From: Mytilus trossulus | Taxonomy: Eukaryota; Mollusca; Bivalvia; Mytilida; Mytilidae | Assembly (NCBI RefSeq): GCF_036588685.1 | Contig: NC_086374.1 | Coordinates: forward strand, 87,910,059-87,974,058 | DNA: 64,000 nucleotides | Direction of reading: 5' to 3' | Part shown: positions 36,901-45,224 of the stretch, one piece after another | Position numbering within the stretch: the first letter of the stretch is position 1 | How the letters are laid out: the number at the start of each line of letters is the position of its first letter | The notes under the pieces: model-generated | The model's database searches: none | The model's input: the letters and a program-made list of their open reading frames with translations, nothing else | Told to the model about the DNA's origin: nothing | Translations under genes and position numbers: made by a program

Positions 36901-39900
36901 TTAGCATAGAATTAAACGGTATAGACATAGGAAGATGTGGTATGAGTGCCATTGAGACAACTCTCTAGCCAGGTCCTAATCCTTGAAGTTATGAAACTTA
37001 ATCATTATAGGTCAAAGTACGTACTTCAACATGGAACATTAGCTCACACCGAACAGCAAGCTATGAAAGGTCCCAATGACTAGTATAATAAAATTAACGG
37101 TACCAATTTTCTTGCACCAGATGCGCATTTCGACAATAAATGTCTCTTCAGTGATGCTCGTGGCCAAAATATTTGAAATCCAAAGCTTATATAAAAGATG
37201 AAGAGCTATAATCCAAAAGGCCCAAAAAGTATAGCCAAATCCTTGAAAGGAATCAGAGCTTTGCATGAAGGAGATACATTCCTTAATTTATAATAATTTC
37301 TAATATTTTGTAACAGCAAATTTAAATAACACAAACAATCCGTATTTTCATGCCAGTACTGAAGTACTGAAGTACTGGCTACTGGGCTGGTGATACCCTC
37401 GGGGACTAATAGTTCACCAGCAGAGGCATCGACCCAGTGGTAGTAATAAAATTAACGGTACCAATTTTCTTGCACAAGATGCGCATTTCGACAATACATG
37501 TCTCTTCAGTGATGCTCGTAGCCAAAATATTTGAAATCCAAAGCTTATATAAAAGATGAAGAGCTATAATCCAAAAGGTCCAAAAAGTATAGCCAAATCC
37601 ATGAAAGGAATCAGAGCTTTGCATGAGGGAGATACATTCCTTAATTTATAATAATTTCTAATATTTTGTAACAGCAAATTCCAATAACACAAACAATTCG
37701 TATTTTTATGCCAGTACCGAAGTACTGGCTACTGGGCTGGTGATACCCTCGGGGACTAACAGTCCACCAGCAGAGGCATCGACTCAGTGGTAGTAATAAA
37801 ATTAACGTAACCAATTTTCTTGCAACAGATGCGCATTTCGACAATACATGTCTCTTCAGTGATGCTCGTGGCCAAAACCATTCAAACGAGAAAACCAAAG
37901 GTCTATACAATAAACGAGAAACGAGAAACACTTATGAACCACATCAACAACGACCACTAGTGAACATCACATTCTTGACATAGGACAGGTGCAAACAATT
38001 GCAGCGGGTTTAAACGTTTTAACTGGTACCAACATTTGCCCTTATTTGGAATAATAGTGTAACATCACAACATAGAAAGACACACTATAAAATATCAATT
38101 GTATGGCTTATTTCAATCAAAAGATATATTAACACAAGTAAACATCCACTGAACGAATAAATTTGATCTTTGATACAATGTATATACACAATCAATAGAA
38201 AAAGGAGTGAATTAGTAACTGTATTATACTGTTGTGAAATATAAAAACAATTTCAGACTTATATGTATTTAGGAAGATGTGGTGTGAGTGCCATGAGACA
38301 ACTCTCCATCCAAATAACAATTTTTAAAAAGAGTGCACACGCAGAAATGTCTCGCATTCTTTACTCATCATTGATATTATGTTGATATTCCTAAGTATAA
38401 AGCTTTATTAAAAACTGTCACATAAACTTAACATTAATAAAGGCAACAGTAGTATACCGCTGTTCAAAACAGTTAACCAAGTTAATAAATTAACCAAGAT
38501 AACTAAACAAAGACCAATGAACTATGAAAATTAGGTCAAGGTCAGATGAACCATGCCAGGCAGACATATACAGCTAACAATGCTTCCATACAACAAATAT
38601 AGTTGACCTATTACTTATAGTTTAAGAAAAATAGACCCAAACACAAAAACTTAACATTGAGCAATCAACCGTGAAAATGAGGTCGAGGTCAAATAAAACC
38701 TGCGCGACTGACATATAGATTAAAACATATTTTCATACACCAAATATAGTTGACCTATGGCATATAGTATTAGATAAAAAGACAAAAAATCAAAAACTTA
38801 ACTTTGACCACTCAACCATGAAAATGAGGTTAAGGTCAGATGACACCTGTCAGTTGGACATGTACACCTAACAGTCCTTCCATACACCGAATTTACTAGC
38901 CCTATTGCTTATAGTATCTGAGATATGGACTTGACCACCAAAACTAAACCTTGTTCACTGATCAATGAAATGAGGTCGAGGTCAAGTGAAAACTGTCTGA
39001 TGGGCATGAGGACCTTGCAAGGTACGCACATACCAAATATAGTTATCCAATTACTTATAATAAGAAAGAATTTAACTTTACAAAAAATATTAACTTTTTT
39101 GTCAAGTAGTCACTGAACCATGAAAATGAGGTCCAGGACATTGGACATGTAACTGAAAGAAAGTTCGTAACATGAGACATCTATATACAAAGTATGATGC
39201 ATCCAGGTCTTCTACCTTCTAAAATATAAAGCTTTTAAGAAGTAAGCTTACGCCGCCGCCGCCGGATCACTATCCCTATGTCGAGCTTTCTGCAACAAAA
39301 ATTACAGGCTCGACAAAAAGTAAACAAGTATAGGTCAATGTACGGCCTTCAACACGGAGCCTTGTCTCACACCGAACAACAAGCTATAAAGGGCCCCAAA
39401 ATCACTCTTGTAAAACTATTCAAACGGGAAAACCAACGGTCTAATCTATATAAAAAATATATATAGTCGTGCGAGACGGCTGCAGTGCAGGCGATTTGGT
39501 GTCACGATATCTCAGTAGCATTGGTTCGAATCCCGGCGAGGGAGGAACAAAAAATTTGCGAAAGCAAATTTACAGATCTAACATTGTTAGGTTGATGTTT
39601 AGACGAGTTGTATATACATTATGTACACAGCCATGTATCACCATCATTGCTGGTGATCCGATGGATAAATCTGTTGTAGAGTTGTCACTGACTCAGACGT
39701 ACTTATAAATATAATTGTTGTCTGTGACTGTAACAATAACATCTCCGTGCCTTATATATCATGTTCTGTAGTACGCCGCTAGATTAAAATTGACGAGGAA
39801 AGGTAACATACGGCCACCGAAATCTTTATTAGACTGCTATTCGTTTGGGAGGCTTAAACATGTAGTTTCTGTTGTAATTGCCCTACCGTTGTCAAATTTA

Positions 39901-40593
39901 TACCATCCTGGATCGGTTAGGACATTTTTTTATTTTTTTGTTTGAGGACTGCCCTCGATGCAGTTATAACATCTAAACTGTCACAACCGTTGGAAATCTA
40001 GAGTTGTGCCAGTTCACAACGAAAACAACTATTTTCATTTGGCATATCTATGTAATCTTTGCGGCGTGTTTGGAAATTTTAAAAATGTATCAGCGTCTGT
40101 GGTGTTCGCTTAAATTGTATAAATTCAAGATTTAGAAAAAGTATCTCAGTTTGAATATATTGAGATGATTCATTTGACATCGTGCTATTATTGAAGAAGG
40201 ATATCTGTTATCCGAAATATCTGATATTTGTAAATTTTATAGTTATTTAATGGTGATGCCCTTTTTGAGTTGTTATATATATGTAGGTTTAATAAACCTC
40301 TAGCAATGATTGTAAACAGCCATATGGTGTTTTCTGTTTATGTCAAAAATACAACATAGAATAATTATTGACGAACCTGTTCTTGGAAAAAGTAAATTCC
40401 ATTGTTCTTGGTTGATGACCCTTTTAATTTTTAGGTCGGTCAACTTGCAAATATTTGAATTCAATGTTTTATATAGGCAATCAGGGTGGATTTCATAATC
40501 AAACTGTATTCTGACAGCTCGTGGTGATATTCTCAGCAATAGTAATGCAATCTTTATGTAGTTTGACTCTTCCATTGTAATAAGTGTTGCCAT
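27912..40593 (-). CDS. HEPN-coiled coil-STAND NTPase-ankyrin repeat protein (NLR-like), about 1803 aa
   Basis: Four coding exons: 40593-40377, 36082-35865, 33599-33389, 32677-27912; every junction has GT/AG signals and matching phase. Residues about 10-165 form a DZIP3-type HEPN domain (ALLLLRISPRAVR, EQWNLLFP, RIKFYRNKIAHS, ALLRLGGVCMELECD) containing the motif R120-x4-H125. A coiled coil spans about 170-207. Residues 217-620 are a STAND/NACHT-like NTPase with Walker A GNSGMGKS (255-262), Walker B IFIIDD (D304-D305), a sensor-like LATCR and a downstream LHDKIFDIIALYFG. About 34 ankyrin repeats fill 622-1803, all in one 4.8-kb exon. Such architectures are expanded in molluscs; an innate sensor role is inferred from NLR and bacterial STAND logic. 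The TTG at 32675 is only the first codon after a splice, not a start. A short upstream noncoding exon is likely because TTTTCAG precedes the ATG by four bases. Confidence 0.92.
32678..33388 (-). other. Intron 3 of the HEPN-STAND-ankyrin gene
   Basis: Donor GTAGGA at 33388, acceptor CAG at 32680-32678. AT-rich, with no repeat or gene recognised. Confidence 0.75.
33715..33870 (+). mobile_element. Retrozyme-like fragment, decayed
   Basis: Keeps CTCAATGCTCTTCAACTTCG and GGCGAAACGCGCGTCTG, but the hammerhead core is mutated (ATTACCGAAAAGTC). In intron 2 of the HEPN-STAND-ankyrin gene. Confidence 0.6.
34224..35040 (-). pseudogene. Non-LTR retrotransposon (LINE) ORF2 C-terminal fragment
   Basis: On the minus strand one frame runs from about 35040 to 34224, broken only by a TAA near 34550. 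It carries YRYLCIWND, ERVHMKFCKLLL, GELGIYPLEIDIKLRIINYW, RTGSHRFPIETGRW and a zinc-knuckle-like C-x2-C-x8-H-x4-C (KCLLCNSGDIGDEFHYIFMC). This is the region after the reverse transcriptase in many invertebrate LINEs. The RT and endonuclease are missing, so the copy is 5' truncated as usual for LINEs. It sits in intron 2 of the HEPN-STAND-ankyrin gene in the same orientation and is not part of that protein. Confidence 0.82.
35313..35760 (+). mobile_element. Retrozyme-like repeat, family A, with an inverted hammerhead segment inside
   Basis: A plus-strand body (CACTGGATCGATGCC, GGTATCACCAGTCCAGAAGTC, TTATCCCAGGCAAAGAT) is interrupted at about 35566-35640 by a minus-strand hammerhead end, then continues to its own decayed hammerhead at 35683-35727. 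It looks like a nested or rearranged insertion. Confidence 0.75.
35595..35638 (-). ncRNA. Type I hammerhead ribozyme, GUA cleavage site
   Basis: Same stems as the family A motif at 7398, with core CUGAUGA and GAAA intact; the nucleotide at the cleavage site is A in place of C, which the UH rule allows. Confidence 0.8.
36185..36560 (+). pseudogene. Retroelement tail plus RT fragment
   Basis: 36185-36420 is the dispersed retroelement tail. 36410-36560 still reads like the end of the RT open frame of the 43.1-kb element (YGQHHELVYQYDVSLSN compared with YGRHHELVNRYGINVSQ). Broken, in intron 1 of the HEPN-STAND-ankyrin gene. Confidence 0.6.
36640..36830 (+). mobile_element. Retrozyme-like fragment, decayed family A
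   Basis: Ends with GTAGACGAAACGCGCGTCTGG, but the upstream core reads CACTTATGAGAC, so the hammerhead is broken. Confidence 0.6.
36917..37075 (+). repeat. Dispersed repeat B
   Basis: Starts GGAAGATGTGGTATGAGTGCC and ends near the start of the family B retrozyme array. Confidence 0.65.
37114..37157 (-). ncRNA. Type I hammerhead ribozyme, family B, intact
   Basis: Stem I GCAUCA/UGGUGC, core CUGAAGA, stem II GACA/UGUC with loop UUUAU, GAA, stem III AUGCGCAU and C17. Confidence 0.85.
37472..37515 (-). ncRNA. Hammerhead ribozyme, family B, stem I mismatch
   Basis: Core intact; the stem I 3' strand is UUGUGC, giving one mismatch next to the cleavage site. Confidence 0.72.
37822..37865 (-). ncRNA. 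Hammerhead ribozyme, family B, stem I mismatch
   Basis: Core intact; the stem I 3' strand is UGUUGC, with one U-U mismatch at the third pair. Confidence 0.72.
38332..39320 (+). mobile_element. Mollusc-type repeat with diverged internal GAGGTCAAGGTCA units, copy 1
   Basis: Starts GAGTGCACACGC and ends with CGCCGCCGCCGCCGGATC and TGTCGAGCTTTCTGC. In between are about five diverged units of roughly 110 bases centred on AATGAGGTCAAGGTCA and a TATAGT block. The same element lies at 58582-59457. This copy carries a GGCAACAGTAGTATACC insertion at about 38441. Noncoding. Confidence 0.8.
39468..39720 (+). repeat. tRNA-derived SINE
   Basis: A tRNA-like head: an A-box-like GATTTGGTGTCACGATATC, then a perfect B box GGTTCGAATCC at about 39523, followed by a tRNA-unrelated body with AAATTTGCGAAAGCAAATTT. 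The 79-codon frame over it is not a gene. Confidence 0.7.
39820..40285 (+). mobile_element. Penelope-like element 3' end, solo copy
   Basis: Reverse-complement match to 18110-18565, for example GCTATTCGTTTGGGAGGCTTA, GGTTAGGACATTTTT and ATATCTGTTATCCGAAATATC. No coding part remains. It ends about 90 bases from the donor of exon 1 of the HEPN-STAND-ankyrin gene. Confidence 0.75.
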
Positions 40594-40619
40594 AATTCTG
40601 AAAAGAGATATAAATAAGT

Positions 40620-41215
40620 AGGTGAATGTATTCCATCGGTAAAAAACTGTTGAATTTTAAATTTTAGGAAGAATCGTTGTTTCTAAGTTTTCGAAAAACA
40701 AATACGAATGTTTAACGGATAAGCAATGCGTCTTTCCTTATTTTAATACGCACACTAATTCCATATGAAGATGAATTAGAATTAGGTTTATAACTGCTTA
40801 GAATCATGTATGGGCACCTTGCAACTCGTTTTTACTTTAACCAAATACAAACATCTTATTAGCACAAACTGATCAACACAAATTGTTTAAGGCTCATGGC
40901 ATATTAAATATACATAATAGATCAAACATTATCAGTCTCGAAACAATGACTATAGCTTTTTTTAAATATACAATATCAATACTTAACATGTGTGTCACTG
41001 TCTATCGATGACAATGATTAAACAAAGTTACAATATTCAGGGCCTCTAAATTGGGATGTACCTAATTACAAGATAAGATAAAATAAATTAAGATAAGACA
41101 CATATAAGATACACATAGAGAATAAATGTATATGGAAAAAGAACATTAACTAGCATAGATACATAGAATTTAAATACACATCTTGTAATATTATTAAAAC
41201 GTCTGACTTTTGTAC
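40620..41215. other. 5' flank of the HEPN-STAND-ankyrin gene
   Basis: AT-rich; no gene or known repeat recognised, and no convincing TATA or initiator could be assigned because the transcription start lies beyond an unseen upstream exon. Confidence 0.35.
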
Positions 41216-41356
41216 ATTTTACACAAGCATTCACCATACCAAACTAAAAGACAAATTGAAAGAGATGATATTGCTTTATTTCATAAAACAAAATGGCGAA
41301 CGTATATACAAGTATCTTGTCTTGAGGAGGGATAAATCCTACTGTGTAAAGAATCA

Positions 41357-41470
41357 CTCTGAATCAAACAAAAAATTCTCTGAATCAAACAAAAAATTCT
41401 CTAAATCAAACAAAAAATTATCTGAATCAAACAAAAAATTCTCTGAATCAAACAAAAAATTCTCTGAAAC
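41357..41470 (+). repeat. 21-bp tandem repeat inside RT remnant
   Basis: About five to six copies of a 21-base unit coding SESNKKF, with few substitutions. It appears to have grown from a single SESNKKFSE site in the ancestral RT. Confidence 0.9.
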
Positions 41471-41834
41471 TTACATTATCAAGATGCTTGATTTCTTGAT
41501 TGACAACAAATTTGTCCCGTTTGGATGACGTGTTTTTCAACAGACTGTCGGCATTCTAAATCTAATTGTGTCCCTCTTCTTGTCGACTTGTTTCTTTATT
41601 ATTATGAGACTGACTTCATACAGGAACTTGTTAGGAAAATATGTAAGAAGTTAGGAATATCTTTTAACTTTACTTTCCGCTATTAAGATGATGTTCTCTC
41701 ACTAAATAATTCAAAATTTAGTGACTATGTTGAACGTATCTATCCCATCTAACAAGTGATAAAGGATACAAGTCTGCCTAAGATATGTACTAATATCTTG
41801 ACAGTTATCAAAAGTACCAGGATTATAATTTTAA

Positions 41835-41878
41835 ACGCCAGACGCGCGTTTCGTCTACATAAGACTCATCAGTGACGC
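41835..41878 (-). ncRNA. Type I hammerhead ribozyme, intact (array unit 1)
   Basis: Stem I GCGUCA/UGGCGU, CUGAUGA, stem II GUCU/AGAC, GAA, stem III ACGCGCGU, C17. Predicted cleavage between 41841 and 41840. Confidence 0.88.
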
Positions 41879-42189
41879 TCAGATCAAAATAGTTAAAAAT
41901 TCAAATAAAAACAAAGTTGAAGAGCATTGAGGATCCAAAATTCCAAAAAGTTGTGCCAAATACGGCTAAGGTAATCTACTCCTGGGGTAAGAAAATCCTT
42001 AGTTTTTCGAAAAATTCAAAGTTTTGTAAACAGAAAATTTATAAAAATGACCATATAATTGATATTCATGTCAACACCGAAGTGCTGACTACTGGGCTGG
42101 TGATACCCTCGGGGACGAAACGTCCACCAGCAGTGGCATCGACCCAGTGGTGTAAACAGTTATCAAAAGTACCAGGATTATAATTTTAA

Positions 42190-42233
42190 ACGCCAGACGC
42201 GCGTTTCGTCTACATAAGACTCATCAGTGACGC
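42190..42233 (-). ncRNA. Type I hammerhead ribozyme, intact (array unit 2)
   Basis: Identical to the unit 1 motif; cleavage at this and the neighbouring sites would release 355-nt monomers. Confidence 0.88.
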
Positions 42234-42544
42234 TCAGATCAAAATAGTTAAAAATTCAAATAAAAACAAAGTTGAAGAGCATTGAGGATCCAAAATTCCA
42301 AAAAGTTGTGCCAAATACGGCTAAGGTAATCTACTCCTGGGGTAAGAAAATCCTTAGTTTTTCGAAAAATTCAAAGTTTTGTAAACAGAAAATTTATAAA
42401 AATGACCATATAATTGATATTCATGTCAACACCGAAGTGCTGACTACTGGGCTGGTGATACCCTCGGGGACGAAACGTCCACCAGCAGTGGCATCGACCC
42501 AGTGGTGTAAACAGTTATCAAAAGTACCAGGATTATAATTTTAA

Positions 42545-42588
42545 ACGCCAGACGCGCGTTTCGTCTACATAAGACTCATCAGTGACGC
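42545..42588 (-). ncRNA. Type I hammerhead ribozyme, intact (array unit 3)
   Basis: Identical to the unit 1 motif, in the incomplete third unit. Confidence 0.88.
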
Positions 42589-42690
42589 TCAGATCAAAAT
42601 AGTTAAAAATTCAAATAAAAACAAAGTTGAAGAGCATTGAGGATCCAAAATTCCAAAAAGTTGTGCCAAATACGGCTAAGGTAATCTACT

Positions 42691-43199
42691 CACATTCGTG
42701 GTGAAATTGAAGTGGATTGTAGTTACGCCATAAGGAACATACTCGATATCATCTGTGAAACGTTTATTCCATAACGGTTAACCAACTCGTGATGACGTCC
42801 GTAAAATGTACGAAGGAATAATTGAAATTGACAATAAGGGTCAATTGAAAACAAACGGTACGGCTAAAGAGATGATTTCAGCTTCTCAATTGTGAACTTT
42901 CCATTTCTATATAACAACATTCCAGCAGCGCCTGCATACGTAGTATATATCTCCCAATTGATGCGATATTCCTCCCGGGCTTGTATTTCCTATCATGATT
43001 TCCTTGATAGAAGATGGCTACTCACAAGGAAGCAATTAAACCAAGAGTTCCAAATGGTGAAGTTGAAATTATTCCTTCGTACATTTTACGGACGTCATCA
43101 CGAGTTGGTTAACCGTTATGGAATAAACGTTTCACAGATGATATCGAGTATGTTCCTTATGGCGTAACTACAATCCACTTCAATTTCACCACGAATGTG
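42691..43199. repeat. Long inverted repeat, 132-base arms
   Basis: 42691-42822 is the near-exact reverse complement of 43068-43199, separated by 245 bases of RT remnant. The right arm belongs to the RT relic (plus orientation), so the left arm is an inverted copy placed at the edge of the retrozyme array. A transcript would form a long hairpin. Confidence 0.88.
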
Positions 43200-43460
43200 A
43201 CCTACCGAATAAGACTATATCCCGGGTTTGTAATAGAATGAGCGACATGACGGGTGCAACTAGTGGAGCAGGATCTGCTTACCCTTCAGCTGTTGGTGGG
43301 GTTTGTAGTCTTTAGTTGTTTATGTTGTGGGTGTTTTTACTATTATTTGTCTGCATATCTTTTTTTATTTGTTTTAGCCATTGCGTTGTCAGTTTATTTT
43401 CGATTTATGAGTTTAACTGTCTCTCTATCATCTTTGACCGTCTTTTGCAGTACAATTAGA
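43195..43460 (+). mobile_element. Retroelement 3' tail
   Basis: Directly follows the RT relic and matches 5725-6015, linking the dispersed tails to this element. Confidence 0.65.
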
Positions 43461-43689
43461 CAGTAAAAATAGCCCAAAGTTTATAGTATATAAACATATC
43501 TATGTGAGAAATCAATACATAAAACTCATATTGACTTGAACAAATTTTCCAACAGCATTAGGAACCGGATTGTCTTCACAACTTAATAAATATATGAATT
43601 TTTGCTGTTTGTATAGTTGGAAAAGTTTGATATTTTATGTCAAAAAAAGACAAACAATCATCTCTATCAGAGTTAATTGTTAAAATAAA

Positions 43690-44035
43690 GTTGAAAAATG
43701 GATGTCATCTTCAACGGAACCAGGGGGAATATGCTTTATATACACGTTTGTTTTTATAATGTTTTTCATGCAGGTGTCACTGATGTGTCACTGAGCTGTG
43801 GTAAACAAAACGCCAGTCTGGCTTTCAAAATTATAAGCCTGGTGCGTTTGATTCCAGTTGTCAGCACCTTTGTGTTTAAACGGATTAGCATTGATATGTT
43901 TATATCATTAGATTGAATTGTCCTCGATACTCTTCATCACTGTACTTTATTCGAACTTTTAAATGTGTTAATTCGAGGGGCAGTGGTGTGTCTGTTGTAG
44001 ATAAAACGTGCATGAAATATCCATAAGCTCGCAAT
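43690..44035 (+). mobile_element. Decayed retrozyme-like repeat
   Basis: Fragments of the family layout remain (CACTGATGTGTCACTGAG, AACGCCAGTCTGGC, ATTATAAGCCTGGT, CTCGATACTCTTCATCACTG), but no hammerhead core survives. Confidence 0.5.
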
Positions 44036-45224
44036 ATTTTATGATAAAAAAAAATCCATAAATGATGTAAATCAAGATATGTGGCAGGTAAACTCATTTA
44101 TATCTCCTGAATTGCAGTTCGATAGGATAGATGGGGTCAACATAGTTACCTCATTTTTTCACCTTTATATCGGATCTGTCCAAATCATATCAGAGTTGCA
44201 AATCGTGTCTTCTCCCTTTACGTAACAAAGTAAAATTTTAACTATTTGATATCCAATTATATTTAATCATCATAATGGAGTAGAAGCATATAAATATATA
44301 TTTATTTTTATTCACATTCTTAACACTCATCTATATTCAATATCCTTCTTACTTACCTGTAATTTCTCACAAAACAAGTTGTATTACTATATTATATAAT
44401 GGTAAATACTCTAACTTCAATATCCAGTTGAGTGAACACATAAAAGTCGAATAAAAAACTCAGTGTACGATAAAATATTTCTGTTGATAAATCAAGCTCC
44501 GGCAAGGGTTATGTTTCAGAATCTTATGACCCTTTAACTCTATCAAAATTTCAACATTATTCCTTATCGAAAGTGATGCATCGAATAAACCAAGTATTTC
44601 CTTTACCACAAACAAATAAATGAATGTCACTATTATATAACACACATTCTTATAAAAAAAACCTCTGTAACGACAACTTAAAGTTTAAAGACTGTCACGG
44701 TGTGTTGGATACTTATAGAATTGATCCCTGTATTTAATAGTATTTGACAGTATACACATTGAATTGGAAAGTGTCTCAGTGGTCTCATTGAAGCGTGCTA
44801 TGGTCTGGAAGTAAGAGGATTCGATACCCTATCGATTTAAACCAAAAAGTTAGAAATTGGTATTTTCAGCTTCTCCGCTCTGCTATCGGAATTGAGGAAT
44901 AAATGTTATGACTAGTCAGACTAGTGTGTTCAAGAAGAGTAATTTGTCTTTATATGAACAGTTACCTTGTGCATAATACCGTTACAAATACGGCTCTGTG
45001 AATCGGTCTACAATGAACTGTTTATATCCACATCACATTAGCATAATCTCGTCCTGATATGCATATGGTATTTACCACTAGAAATCCAACATCTTCATTT
45101 TTTTATTTATCGAAATCATATCATATAAATTATGAATATTCATTTATCAATGCAGTCATCTTCCATGCTTGGTATGAAAAGGAAGAACGCAAAAAAGATT
45201 TCAATCCTTAACAATATTTATAGC
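44036..45224. other. Intergenic, no gene seen
   Basis: AT-rich. A tRNA-like patch near 44770-44840 (CAGTGGTCTC then GGATTCGATACCC) lacks a cloverleaf and is at most a SINE relic. Confidence 0.4.

Larger units (their letters stand above)
37081..37880 (-). mobile_element. Retrozyme-like tandem array, family B, 2.3 units
   Basis: Units of about 350-358 bases in direct tandem on the minus strand, each starting at a hammerhead (37114, 37472, 37822). The body shares the CATCGACCCAGTGG, GGGCTGGTGATACCCTCGG and ATGCGCATTTCGAC blocks. The third unit is cut short at the GAAAACCAAAGG boundary. Tandem monomers with self-cleaving motifs in phase are the hallmark of retrozymes. Located in intron 1 of the HEPN-STAND-ankyrin gene. 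Confidence 0.85.
41797..42690 (-). mobile_element. Retrozyme-like tandem array, family A, 2.5 identical units
   Basis: Units start at 41801, 42156 and 42511, an exact 355-base period; the two complete copies appear identical and the third stops at 42690. Each contains an intact minus-strand hammerhead and the conserved retrozyme body. The identical 88-codon plus-strand frames are only the repeat read through. Identity between units suggests very recent insertion of a multimer, or recent tandem expansion. It is inserted in the Penelope-like RT remnant. Confidence 0.92.
41217..43210 (+). pseudogene. Penelope-like reverse transcriptase, broken and interrupted
   Basis: A plus-strand RT relic: 41217-41530 (HHTKLKDKLKEMILLYF, GERIYKYLVLRRDKSYCVKNHS, TYIIKMLDFLIDNKFVPFG), 41530-41795 in shifted frames (QQTVGI, NNSKF...YVERIYP), then after an inserted tandem retrozyme array (41797-42690) and an inverted segment, 42823-43180 (DDFSFSIVNFPFL, PAAPAYVVYISQLMRYS, FYGRHHELVNRYG). 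The order of motifs fits a Penelope-like RT. Several stops and frameshifts make it dead. A 21-base in-frame repeat at 41359-41470 is listed separately. Confidence 0.75.

Noticed and set aside
41917..42538. Two identical 88-codon plus-strand proteins
   Set aside because: They are the reverse strand of retrozyme units and start and end with the 355-bp period.
44770..44840. Possible tRNA gene
   Set aside because: A- and B-box-like words are present but arms do not pair and the acceptor stem does not close.
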